Positions 1 through 10,377 of a stretch of DNA of 64,000 nt are shown one piece after another. Under the pieces are notes generated by a model. That model had not been told where the DNA came from. It searched no databases and saw only the letters and a list, made by a program, of their open reading frames with translations. How positions within the stretch are numbered: the stretch's first letter is position 1; every line of letters begins with the position of its first letter. The stretch covers positions 76,908,520-76,972,519 of the forward strand of contig NC_058339.1 of NCBI RefSeq assembly GCF_905475395.1. Direction: 5' to 3'. A program made the translations under genes and the position numbers. Origin of the DNA: Chrysoperla carnea (Eukaryota > Arthropoda > Insecta > Neuroptera > Chrysopidae).

Positions 1-2250
1 CAAGCACTTTATGATATAAAATGGACACTTTGTAATTTTTTGTACACTTTCTTCATAACAGATGTCACCATCTATCGTAGACACAGTCCATTTTATATAT
101 ATCGATGTATTTATTACTTCCCATACCATACCATAAACTTAAAAAATATATTTTAAAAGTCTATGATTTTATTTTAAAAATACATAAATTAAATTTCTAA
201 AAAAATATTTTCAGAGTATTTTCATACTTCATTATCGAAATAAAATATTCGGGTGCTTTAGTTAACATTCGACAATATTCGGTTTAATTCTTTTATAAAA
301 AAACCATTATGAATTTTTATTTTGATACAAAATATTAAAGAATATTTTCAAAATACATGGTATCCCAAAATTGAGTATACAGTGATTTGTGTGGACGTTG
401 TTTTTAGGACACTCTGTGTGCTCTGATAAATACCTTTTTTTTCGACTTAATAAAAAATAAATATATAAATTTTTACCCAGTGATATACTTATTTATTTAA
501 AATTTTTTTCTTGATTACATTTTTTTTCTTAAATAAATATAAAATTTTTTTTTATATGTCCGTTATTAGAATTATTAGCTAAATTTTTTGAGATTTTAAT
601 GATTTTAATTTATTTTTTTGCTCATTTTTAATTTTATAAAAAATATTTTATATTTTTCAATATTTTAGTATAAGTAAACATTTTTTAGTCATAAAAACAT
701 TGAATTTTTTCACTAATTGATAAAAAGGTAATGCCAGAAAAGGTTTACTTTAGATATATTTGTATACTAAATGTTCGAGAAGGTAGCGCAAAAAATAAAT
801 GCATTATTTCCGAAACATGTCTAGGATCGATCGTATTCATGAAAATACAAAAAAATCAATAGATTATTACGTTCTGCCTTTTTATACTCAAAATAGATAC
901 ATCTAATGCGGAATGTGAAATATTATGCGGTCGCAGGTGTTACATAACGTAGAGGGCTAAAGAAGAATTCATATTCTTAACTGCTAAGAGAAAAATTTAT
1001 ATTGCAACATTATTCATTATTAATAAATTTGACCAAATCATTAAAAAATTATTTTCTCATTCAATTTCTGCTGAATTAAAATTTACGGAAAAAGTTTTGG
1101 AAACTTAACTTCGAACATGTGCTTGTTTTAGCCCCTGCATTACGCATAACACACCATTTTACATGGGAGCAGACTGTAATAGGTCTCATCTCGAAAGACA
1201 AAATTCTAACAATTTTAACTCATGAGAGTCGCATTTTTCCATTTTGCATAAACTTTTCGAACACCCAGTATATATTGCACTTTGAAATTTAAATCTATAA
1301 AATGGATTAAATATTGAAAAAAACTATTCTCAAGATCACAGTGTTTTTTTTTTATTATTAAATTTTGAGAAAATAAGGACCTTTTTATCAATTACACAAA
1401 CATTTAAAACATCTATATAAATATTAAATATTATACAAGTTTTTTTTCAAAATTTTCTTTTGGCCCTTATACTAAAAGCTAAAAAAAATTGTAACTCAAA
1501 ACACGAAATTTTTTTTTTTAAATAGCTGAGAAAAACAATAATTTTTAATGGCTGTAAATATATCACAAATTTTTGTTTATGGTCAAAATAAAAATATAAC
1601 TTTTGTAACACACGGTAATTTTTTTATTTCAACAAAGAAAAATTTGTCGAATTTCGTTGTGAGTTCTTTGTTGATTTAGGGGATAAATTAACAGTTTTTT
1701 TTTTATAAAAAATTAAAAAAATAAAATTTAATATGTTTCAAAATAATTCCAAAAGGTGATGTCAAGAGAGTTGACAATTTTCGCAAATCGAAAATCGTAG
1801 AAATATCAAGTGATGTACCCAAAAAAATAAAAAAAAAAAAAAAAAAAAAAAAAAAACAAAAAATAATAAAAATGAAATATTATTTCGACGATTAATTGTA
1901 TTTTTAAAATATAAACTATTTAATAAACTTTTACAACCATAAAAAAACATTTTTTAAGCAGTGAAAAAATTGCTTAACTAATAAGAAAAAAAACTAATAA
2001 ACTTCGTTAAAATGCTCTCGACTACTACTTTCAAAAAAATGCGGATTCATTATTTCGTCCACAAAGTCTTTGGTTTGCAGTGCAATTACGTAAGTAAACA
2101 CACAATATAATTCGGACACCCAAACAAAATTTCTGTTTAAAAAAAAAAACAGAAATTTTATTGAGTCGATAAAACAAATACGTAATTACAATATGCATAT
2201 ATTATTAACGTGAAGATGGCGTTTTAGGAGACCCCCCCAGAACACACTAA
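1..2250. other. AT-rich intergenic DNA, no gene seen
   Basis: This stretch is strongly AT-rich, with many homopolymer runs and stop codons in all frames. The only open stretch over 60 codons, at 1762-1950 on the minus strand, reads through an uninterrupted A/T run (about 28 A at 1829-1856) and is not credible as a gene. A short inverted repeat flanks 15-103 (ATATAAAATGGAC and its complement). Nothing else is recognisable. Confidence 0.7.
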
Positions 2251-2263
2251 AAATGTTTTTGTT

Positions 2264-2269
2264 TTTATT
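2264..2269 (-). terminator. Polyadenylation signal of UBE2H
   Basis: AATAAA on the minus strand lies 22 bases after the stop codon of the UBE2H gene. It is followed by a GT-rich stretch around 2225-2250, typical of a downstream cleavage element. The 3' UTR would therefore be very short. Confidence 0.6.
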
Positions 2270-2290
2270 GACACAAAACACAATACGATG

Positions 2291-2836
2291 TTATAATTCC
2301 ATATCTTGTGCTTCATCTTCACTAAAGTCCGACATACTGGACTCACTATCCGACGGACTGGATTCTTGTCCTCTAAGTGCTTCTTCAGTTGCATATTTAC
2401 GCACATAATCTGCAACTTTTTTTCTGTATTCTTCTGGTTTATGTAAATACATGGCTGCTGCATCTCCATTTAATGGATCTATTGGATTTGGATACGTCAA
2501 TAATTGTGGTAGAAATGCTTCAAATATATTTGATAGATCGTATAATGCAGTCCATGCTTGATTTATGACATCCAAACAAACTGTCCCAGATACTTCATCG
2601 ATATTTGGATGATAAACTTTATTCATAAATCCAATACTTGGAGATTTAAATGGGTATTGTTCTGGTAAATGTACACGAACTTTCCAAACACCACCTTCGT
2701 ATGGTGTCCCTTGTGGTCCATAAAATTTTACACAAAATTCATTCAAACCACCTAGTATGGTTACTTCATGTTTACTTTCGATCAGTTTTAATACGTCTGT
2801 ATCAACACGTCGTTTCCCAGCACTTGGCGATGACAT
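2291..2836 (-). CDS. UBE2H: Ubiquitin-conjugating enzyme E2 H
   Basis: This encodes a 181-residue class III E2 enzyme, which accepts ubiquitin from E1 as a thioester and passes it to substrates; UBE2H family members work with the GID/CTLH ligase. The UBC fold covers about residues 8-152. The HPN motif is at 76-78, the catalytic cysteine is Cys87 in the context [10 protein letters not shown], and the acidic serine-rich tail ends in [11 protein letters not shown], a hallmark of UBE2H. Human UBE2H is 183 residues, so the protein is full length. The start is the ATG at 2836, followed by [10 protein letters not shown], matching the family N-terminus. The reading frame is uninterrupted, although vertebrate UBE2H has several introns. 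This could be an intron-poor insect gene or an intact retrocopy. No decayed positions are visible, so I treat it as functional. Confidence 0.95.
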   Translation of the reverse strand: MSSPSAGKRRVDTDVLKLIESKHEVTILGGLNEFCVKFYGPQGTPYEGGVWKVRVHLPEQYPFKSPSIGFMNKVYHPNIDEVSGTVCLDVINQAWTALYDLSNIFEAFLPQLLTYPNPIDPLNGDAAAMYLHKPEEYRKKVADYVRKYATEEALRGQESSPSDSESSMSDFSEDEAQDMEL

Positions 2837-4158
2837 ATTGTACGATTTTTTTAAATTTCAAACACGATCTTTTTAAATTTAAATCGTACACAATACAATT
2901 AAATTTTTTGACGTTGTTTTTCTAAATGCCCCACAATAATATCCAAACAAAGAGATTCACCAACTAGTACTATAATGACAGCTGAAAGGAAATGGCGTAC
3001 AATAACTTGAAAAAGTCAGCTGTACGAGATGAGAGAGTTAAATACAATGAAAAAATTATATGTTAAAGTGAAATAGCGATTAAAGTATATAGTGACGACA
3101 TCATATTCTAAATATAAAAGCTAATGAGTCTCTTCGTGTTCGTAAATAATGTAGGCATCGTCTTTACCATGATTTTTATTACCGTTTAAATAAACGCGCA
3201 ATTAATTGTATGCATTCATTATTTTCAATATTTTTTATTGATTACCATATTTAGATAATTTTTCATTTCGAATTAGTATTACATTATTTTTAAAATTTTT
3301 TGTTTTCTTTAATTTGATGATTTAATTTAGTTATGTATTACTTTTCGATTTCAATTTGTTGTTTATTATGGAAAACTTATTGAACTATACCAATGTCAAC
3401 TTGATATTTTTAAAATAGAAATTAATTTTATCAACTGAAATAATTTGAAACATTTTTTTGAGTAGATTATAAGTACAAGATGTTTCATGAAAGGAATCAT
3501 TACAAATATTGTAATTTAGGTATCAAAATAACCAAAAGCCAAAGCAAGAAACTTGGGATTATATCAAAATCAAATTTTTTAAATATTTGCTATTATCAAC
3601 AAATGATGGACCCTGAAATCAAGGCAATTATGGCGCCAAACACAAAACTTTTTAATATAAATTATTTTTGTCGTTTTATCACTATTTGTCATTTAGCTTA
3701 GGCGAATAAAATAACTTTGAATCCTAAGAGTTGGACAAAGAGATTAGATGCCATATGTATGACTGTAATGTGAAAAAAAATTCTGTAGAGTGAATAAAAA
3801 TTTCATTTAAAATGGTCCCAATAAAGTTAAGCATGCTCCAGATTATTTTTGCGCTACAAACATATTCAATCTATTTGATGGCAGAACTATACGAGAAAGT
3901 GTCTTATGGAAGAAAAAGATGAATAATCGAGTGAACTACAGCGCAAAGAATTTCTGCTCTTGAGTGAACCTTATGGGCATTAGTAAACTCGATTATCGAC
4001 CTTTTACTTACCTTTGGACTATTTTTAATTGATTTTGTATGGCATATTCTAGCTAAACATTTGATCGATAAAAATGAAAATTGTCTCTTTAAATTTGCTG
4101 ATCTCAAAATGTATATTTTTTCCATCTAAATTAATGTCCATTTTTCTTGTTTCACAGA
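2837..4158. other. Divergent intergenic region with probable promoters
   Basis: The UBE2H start faces left and the myofilin-like gene faces right, so this stretch should hold both promoters. The only clear core element is a TATAAAAG at 3113-3120 on the plus strand. An open stretch at 3480-3701 has no recognisable protein features and I do not call it a gene. A polypyrimidine tract and AG at 4141-4157 form the splice acceptor before the myofilin-like start codon. Confidence 0.5.
3108..3120 (+). promoter_or_regulatory. TATA box overlapping a MEF2-like site
   Basis: CTAAATATAA at 3108-3117 fits the MEF2 consensus YTAWWWWTAR and overlaps TATAAAAG at 3113-3120. The pair lies about 1 kb upstream of the myofilin-like start codon and on its strand, so it could drive a non-coding first exon that splices to the acceptor at 4157. 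MEF2 is a general activator of insect muscle genes. In DNA this AT-rich such matches also arise by chance, so this is inference. Confidence 0.35.
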
Positions 4159-5248
4159 ATGTCTCGACCAAGAAGAACCCGTGTGTACGATGCAAATTAC
4201 AATATTGGCGAAAGTCTATACAGACCAGCTTTGGATCGATTGGATCGTAAATATTCTGGCCGGCCATTAGAATCACCACCACGTTCAACTCCCGTCCCAG
4301 AAAATGTTGATGATCGTTTTAGTCGGGCATTTGAAGAGATGGATTTACCATCTGCAAGACGTCGTGCTGAAAAATTGATTTCTGATGAAACCATTTTTGA
4401 TTCACGCGGTGCTGCCACTAAACGGGATGGTTTAAAAATTATCCCAAGCTTTGGCGGTGATGGTGACGATGATTTAGACGAAGAAGTAAGTTAACAATTC
4501 ATTGATAATTTGTCTAGTAACCTCCAGGCTGACTTTTCACGAAAATCTCCTTCGGGTAAAGTGTATTACCTTCGACAACCGATTCCCACCGATTTCTGAG
4601 TGTCCGGGCACCCAGCCAATGATCGAATTAAATTTAGTAATTAACCGCAAAGCCAAAGCTATTCAAGTTAAAAACATGAAATTAGCTCTGAAGGATGTAA
4701 AATAACTTTATATAAATGAATTTTAAATTGATTTGCAGATCTCCAAATCATTGAGAAAAATTCGCGAAAGCCGACGTAAAGTATTGGAAGACGTCGATTT
4801 GGAAGGTACAGTGAGCTCTTTACAAACACGACGAGACATGGGTTTATCGGACAAATTATTAGATTCCGTTGGTATTAATGAAGTAAGTGCACGCCGAATC
4901 CAAAATGGTGAATCTTCGTTAGTTGCTAAATCAAATTTAAGGAAATCATTAATTATGGATGATGAATTCGACGATGCCCCAGTACAAGCACGATGGACTG
5001 CATTACGTGATGAGGAAACTAGTGGCGCCGCTGAACGTGCTAAACAATCCAGAGCCCGTTTACAAGATTTAGAGGATGAAATGGAAGCGATTAGCGATCG
5101 ACAAGCAGCACGCGAACGTCGTGGTAAACAATTACGTGCCATTCTTGCAGAGTGTGAAGATAATAATTCTAATCTTTCTTCACAAAAATCATCATTAAAA
5201 TCGACCAGAATTTCGGCACGATCTGAAAAGAAATCTGTTACTTTCTAA
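4159..5248 (+). CDS. Mf: Myofilin-like thick-filament protein, long form
   Basis: Coding exons are 4159-4485 and 4739-5248, phase 0, with donor GTAAGT and acceptor TTTGCAG, giving 278 residues. The first exon starts with MSRPRRTRVYDANYNIGES and contains RPALDRLDRKYSGRPL near residues 22-37, then a basic/acidic stretch and an acidic DGDDDLDEE end at 101-109. The second exon is rich in Lys, Arg, Glu and Ala. Residues about 215-250 look like a coiled coil (AERAKQSRARLQDLEDEME), and the end is Ser/Lys-rich. There is no signal peptide or membrane segment. From memory, the N-terminus matches insect myofilin, a protein of muscle thick filaments; I cannot run an alignment, so the name is moderately sure. 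The ATG sits one base after a good splice acceptor (AG at 4156-4157), so a non-coding 5' exon lies upstream. A separate alternative terminal exon lies in the intron. Confidence 0.6.
4528..4599 (+). CDS. Mf: Alternative terminal exon of myofilin-like gene
   Basis: Inside the intron, an acceptor ending CTCCAG at 4527 is followed in phase 0 by 23 codons and a TGA at 4597-4599. The peptide is ADFSRKSPSGKVYYLRQPI followed by PTDF. Spliced to the first coding exon (donor at 4485), this gives a 132-residue short form that lacks the coiled-coil half. The amino acid mix and clean frame look coding, unlike the surrounding intron, and short and long muscle isoforms from one gene would suit the known size of insect myofilin at roughly 20 kDa. 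I did not find a strong AATAAA directly after it. Confidence 0.55.
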   Translation, partial: ADFSRKSPSGKVYYLRQPIPTDF

Positions 5249-5562
5249 ATCTCAAAAAACATAAAATTTGCAATACCTTATATGGATTTTGGTCCTGTAG
5301 GATTTCTTTTTGGTTATGTTTTTTTTTCTTTTTTTTTTTTTGTAAAGATCCAATGGATTTATTTTTTATTTTAAATAGGTATATTGTTTTTGTTATATGA
5401 TTCAAAAATTTTCGGCTTGGTATTTGGACCAAATAATATTTACAAACTGTGAAATGCAATGCGTTTTTGTAGATACACGGCGTAAAAATTATATAAATTA
5501 TTTTGATGTTATTTCAAAAAGAAAATTAAATTTATTTTATACTTGTTATACTTTAAATATTC

Positions 5563-5568
5563 AATAAA
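5563..5568 (+). terminator. Polyadenylation signal of myofilin-like gene
   Basis: AATAAA on the plus strand lies about 315 bases after the stop codon of the long form and is followed by a GT/T-rich stretch. It is the best candidate for the 3' end; the 3' UTR includes a long T-rich tract at 5320-5341. Confidence 0.5.
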
Positions 5569-6533
5569 AGGTATGTTAATTTATTGGTTCTTTATCATTC
5601 TTCAAACCCATATAGCCATTTTGGATTTTAGGGAATAAAAATAGGACCACTGAAATTTTAAGCATTTAATATTTTATTTTGTACACTCTAGCAAAACCCG
5701 ACAAAAGTTTTGAAAAGCGGTATCGAATTATCGACATAGACCCCACCCCCTATACAGACACAAACCCCCTGCAGTCTGTTTCTTTTTGAAAAATATTGTA
5801 ATCCGGTAATTTGCATATCAAAGTAATAAAATTTCAACCATTTTCTAACTTTATGGACATAAAGCATTCATGTAGATATTTATAATAAATCTGCATTGAA
5901 ATTACTGTTTGAGGTACCTGTGTCCGGCAGGATCCCCGCGGGTCTACTGTATTTAACATTATTATTAACGTTTATTCTTTATCCATAATTTCTCCAAGGT
6001 CAACTTATTAATTTCTGAAATAAACTGATTGATTTTCTAAAAATTTTAATTGAATAATTGATAATATTTCGAATATTGTCAAATTTAAATTCTAAATCAA
6101 TTTTAAGGATATGTTTATGTAGCGAAAAGCAATCAAATTGATTGTTTGAACAGATACAGCTATTCAATTTTTAATTAGGGATTTGTAAAATTGGAAAAAA
6201 GTTAATAGTCTAAAAGTCGAATTTGGATCGATCTTTACCCATCTGTTATACCGAATGAAAGTTATTTTTTTTGAAATGTAAAATAATAACAAATATATCT
6301 GTAATGGGTTGCTTAAAAAAATGTGGCCAAGACTATTTGAAAATACCAAGAGTAAAAATTTTTGGAATTTTTCACTGGCTTGCATATCTAACGACTTTTA
6401 GTTTGCTCAAAAACAAAACCATAAGAAATAATATACAATTTGATAATATTATAGCATATCTATAAATGAAGATAATTTAAAGCTTTCGAAGTTTTGATAT
6501 TCTTATTGACCATATTTTTTTATTTTAAAAATT

Positions 6534-6665
6534 ATCAAAGATAATAAATGAGAACTCTAGAATATTTTGAATTATATTTCGATTTGCCCTAGTTTCCTAG
6601 ATTAATATTTAAATTGTATAAATATTGATCCAGAAAATTGGGGCAAATCGAAATTTAATTCATAT
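6534..6665. repeat. Family H short copy, inverted ends
   Basis: The left end carries GATAATAAATGAGAACTCTA and then TTTCGATTTGCCC; the right end carries GGGGCAAATCGAAA, its inverted complement. The same left and right ends flank a much longer stretch at 46275-46962 that holds a Penelope-like relic, so this looks like an internally deleted derivative. Confidence 0.5.
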
Positions 6666-7194
6666 TTTTGTATGTAACTCAATACAGCTGGATATTTGTT
6701 GATATTTTACATTCCATAAAAAATAATTTACATTTTGTAAACATATGGGAGAAGGTCGACCCTAATTCGGCTCTTGTACTATAAATGTTGACCAATAATT
6801 AAACTTCCAAAAAATTCATGTCGCTTCCTTATGAAGCTTAAGTTTCCCGATATACATTCTTTCTATTTAAAATATCTGCAGTACATTGAAATTTTATTAT
6901 TGCGCTAACATTTTTTTGGATTAGAATAATTAATGTCCTTTTCTGAAACACTCACTTTAAATAAAAAAGCCAATTATCTAAGTCTCGATAATGCTATCTT
7001 AAAGAAATAAATCTATCTAGCCTGTATCGTCGAAAATACACATCTTGCGAATAAAGGGGTTTTGCAGCGTTTAATAGTCAGAGACGGACTTACTTTTCTT
7101 TCGTCCCTTTGGCCAAAAATTGTTCTACTTTCTTCTTTTTGTACACTTTTTCTTTTGCTTTAGTTTTCGTAAATCTACCTGGAACCCTTTTTTC

Positions 7195-7440
7195 GTATCT
7201 TAAAAATGGACCCAAGAAGAATGGACCTCAGAAAAAATAGATCCGGAAAAATAGAGCTGAAAACATAGACCGAAAATTGTATAGACCCGAAGTATTGTTG
7301 TAATTACGAGTTGGTTGGGTTGAGTTTGTCAACTATAGAGGAGTTGGTTGAGTTCTGAAGTTTTTAGCTCTTTTGTTCAAAATGGGACACTATTACATAA
7401 ATTTTTTCGGTCCTTTTCTTTGCGGTCAATTTTTTCCATA
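7195..7440 (+). repeat. Family I dispersed repeat, copy 1
   Basis: The core ACGAGTTGGTTGGGTTGAGT and its flanks (TAGACCCG before, GAAGTTTTTAGC and AAATGGGAC after) recur in inverted orientation at 12430-12605. No open reading frame or terminal structure is visible. Confidence 0.55.
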
Positions 7441-7582
7441 ATCCATCCTGAAAACTTGCCAAATTCTTTTTCGATATTCGGCGTAGGTAACTTTTAAAAT
7501 ATTGAAAATTGAAAATTTTCTTTAATTACTCAGCTTTCAATATTTTGAAAACGTAGGCAGATAACAGATATCGATAAATTTT

Positions 7583-7920
7583 TATACCATGCATATATGT
7601 AATATGCAAGGTATACTAAGTTTAGTCCCAAGTTTGTAACGTTTAAAAATATTGATGCTACGGACAAAATTTTGGTATAGGTGTTTATAAAATCCATTTC
7701 CGGTTGTCTGTCCGTCTGCCAACTCGATAAATCAAAAACTCTTTTGAATTTTGTTTGAAACATTTGTTTCGTAAACATCACTGTTTACCCGTTAGGGCGT
7801 AAATTGTATAGTATGTATTATATAAATTGTATATGTATGTGCAATGTGATATAGTAATCAACGCTATTTATGCATGGTATTTTAACAATTAACTCAGTCA
7901 ATTGTTTGTTTTCACTTGTT
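7583..7920 (+). repeat. Family A repeat, copy 1, internally deleted
   Basis: It begins TATACCATG and runs through the conserved blocks TTTAGTCCCAAGTTTGTAAC, CCATTTCCGGTTGTC and TTTACCCGTTAGGGCG to CATGGTATTTTAACAATTAA. Compared with fuller copies it lacks the central block (the GTAAAAAGTGAGATC and CTTGGGTCCGTAGGACCC region). Confidence 0.7.
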
Positions 7921-8060
7921 ATTACTATTTTTCGTCTACGTTCATGAAGTTATAATAAAATTCATCATCAAAGTTGAAAATAAGATAAAAAAAATTTCAA
8001 AACTAAATCTACCCTTCTCGTACATTTTTTATATGGATGGAGACATTTGCTGTTTTTATT

Positions 8061-8200
8061 CCCCGAACTAAAAAAAAGGGGTGTTTAAGTTATTATAGTT
8101 AAGTTACTATACCAAAATTTTTTCATCAATATTTTAAGCGTTACAAACTTGGGACTAAACTTAAGTATACCTTGGTATATTTCATATACATGGTGTAAAA
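8061..8200 (-). repeat. Family B scrap and family A copy 2
   Basis: A short family B segment (CTAAAAAAAGGGGTGTT) at about 8065-8095 is followed at 8107-8199 by the end of a family A copy in reverse orientation, ending ATACATGGTGTAAAA. With copy 1 it forms a pair of outward-facing inverted ends spanning about 615 bp. Confidence 0.55.
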
Positions 8201-9774
8201 ATTTCCTGCGAATAAATAATAATAATATTTTGAGAAGTTTATGTCATATAAAATTATTATTTAAGTGTTTTTTCACCAAAAATAAAATAAAATCTCACTC
8301 ACTGTCTGTGTCTGTAAATTTTCATTGAAATTGATTTTAATAAATTGATAATAACAGATGTTTTTTAGCCCACCTAAAAATATTAATTTTCATTATTTTT
8401 ATTTTTTTATTTTCTGCATTATTTTATGTATTTGGAATAATTCCAATGTCATATGTCATTATTCTTCTAACAATATTAAGTGTGGTAGTGAAATTTAAAA
8501 AATAAATAAAAATAAAACAATAAAAAAAAATTACAAATTTATAGTCAAGATTATTTATTATTATAATATTTACATTCATTAATGGTGATTTACCATTGAT
8601 AACCCTGAAAAATAAAGTTTAAACACTAATACCTAATAATAACCATTTATTTTGGATTAAGGTCGATCGAATATTAAGGCAATTAAATGTATAGATAAAA
8701 ATTTAAATTTTTGATGCGGTTTTTTGAAAAAAATCTGATGAAGGGTTTTTGATGTAATTAACAAATGTTGAATGAATGCATTTTTGATAATATGGTACAG
8801 TAAAAAATGTTACAAAAATCGGCTAATCAAGGAAAATAAAAGAAACCGCTCACATTTTGCTAAAACCTCTTGGATCGTGTTTCTTAGGTGTCAAATATCA
8901 TTAGTAACGCATGAGTTAGTGGCGCAAATGTTAATAAACAATATCTACTTGTTAATAAACAATAAATTGTTAATTTAATTTTCACTTAAAAAATTAGTAA
9001 TTAGGCAACTAATATGACGTAAATGTTAAGTGTTTGTCAAACTATTATACGAAATTCAAGTGGCCTGTTTATTATCTTTGTAAGTCAACTTTAACATTAA
9101 CTGTTCCACCTTATAGATTAAAAACTAAAAAACTGACGAAGAACTTTCTAAATATTTTAATTAAAAGTTATTTACTATTTTTAGTAATTAAGGACGTTCC
9201 TAAAAAATAAAGTTTTCTTAGAATCATCTTTTCGCTTCCTCACTTACCCACTGATCAATTGATGCTAATTTTAGGAAATGGTCCATTGAATTAAATTAGT
9301 AGTTGTGGCTTATTGACCAAGTGTGACCACGTGTGTGGTAGAAACAAATTATGCTTTTAATTGGTCTTTTTGTTGGAATTTTAACTTGATACTGGGGTTT
9401 TTCTGAAAAAAAATTGTTTGCCGTAATTAAGATTGTTGTCTTACCATGAGCATAGTGTAAGAAAATTCTAATTTTTTAAAATACTTATTAAGGATATTAG
9501 AATACAATTACCATCAAAATTGAAGTCGACTGACGTCTCTAAATCGAGATAAACTTAATTAAAGTTAGGAGAAATATTCAAAAAACTAACTGAACATTGA
9601 TGTATTCGTTTTGAGTTAAAAAAAGAAAAACAAAAATTATTGAACGTTTTTTGAGATATGATAACGCAAAATTAAACAGTTTTATTGTTGAAAAGAAACA
9701 ATTAAAGTTAGAGTATTGTGAATGTAAGAGAAATAACTATATTAGCTGAATTTTAAATGACTCATCGAATATAG

Positions 9775-9828
9775 TTCACAGAGTGTCTTTTTTAAGTTGA
9801 CTTTTCACAGAGTGTCTTTTTTAAAGTT
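9775..9828. repeat. Tandem duplication, 29 bp unit
   Basis: TTCACAGAGTGTCTTTTTTA occurs at 9775 and again at 9804, separated by a few bases. It is a simple two-copy tandem duplication. Confidence 0.6.
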
Positions 9829-10291
9829 TAAGCTTCAAACTCGAAAAATGACTTCTATCGATAAATATGCTTTAAGCGAAAAAAGTTGGATGTGTAGGTG
9901 CACATCTTACGCAAACATTAAACTTGATTTACCTTTCAAGCTCAATGAAAAGCTCATTCTACTCCATAACTGGTAATCGATAAATGAACACTTTATATTA
10001 GAAAGTTGCCCGAAACATTTTTCTGCAAACCGTACAGTTTAAGCAAAAACAGACTGAAAAGTTTTACCCAAAATTGTTTTTTCATGCAAAACTTTTAATT
10101 TCGTATAATTGTTTTTGTGAAATTTAAGCATTCTGCGAAAAAAAACATTCCAATAAATCTAATAACAAATCTTATATTATTTCACTATAAGCTTATATAC
10201 TCTTACCCCGAATATATGGACAATATTGTGGCAAGACAACAGCCTTAATAAATAAATAAAAAAAACACAAATTTCGAACACATGGGCATGA

Positions 10292-10297
10292 TTTATT
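10292..10297 (-). terminator. Polyadenylation signal of flightin
   Basis: AATAAA on the minus strand lies about 80 bases after the flightin stop codon, followed by a T/G-rich stretch. It is the nearest canonical signal. Confidence 0.5.
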
Positions 10298-10377
10298 ATA
10301 ATCATAATAATATATATAATACACGTTTAAACATTAAAATTATGAAAAAAAAAAATTAAATTATAGAAGTCTTTTTT

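Larger units (their letters stand above)
5591..10290. other. Intergenic DNA between convergent muscle genes
   Basis: About 4.7 kb separates the 3' ends of the myofilin-like gene and flightin. It holds repeat copies listed separately (families H, I and A) and a 29 bp direct duplication at 9775-9828. Open stretches at 6164-6465, 7530-7781 and 8772-8978 have no coding character; that at 7530 is inside a family A repeat. No gene is seen. Confidence 0.65.

Noticed and set aside
1762..1950. 62-codon minus-strand Phe-rich frame
   Set aside because: It is the translation of a long A run and its flanks.
4723..5142. Minus-strand Ser/Arg-rich frame of 139 codons
   Set aside because: It is the antisense of the second myofilin-like exon; the plus strand has consistent splice sites, start and isoforms.
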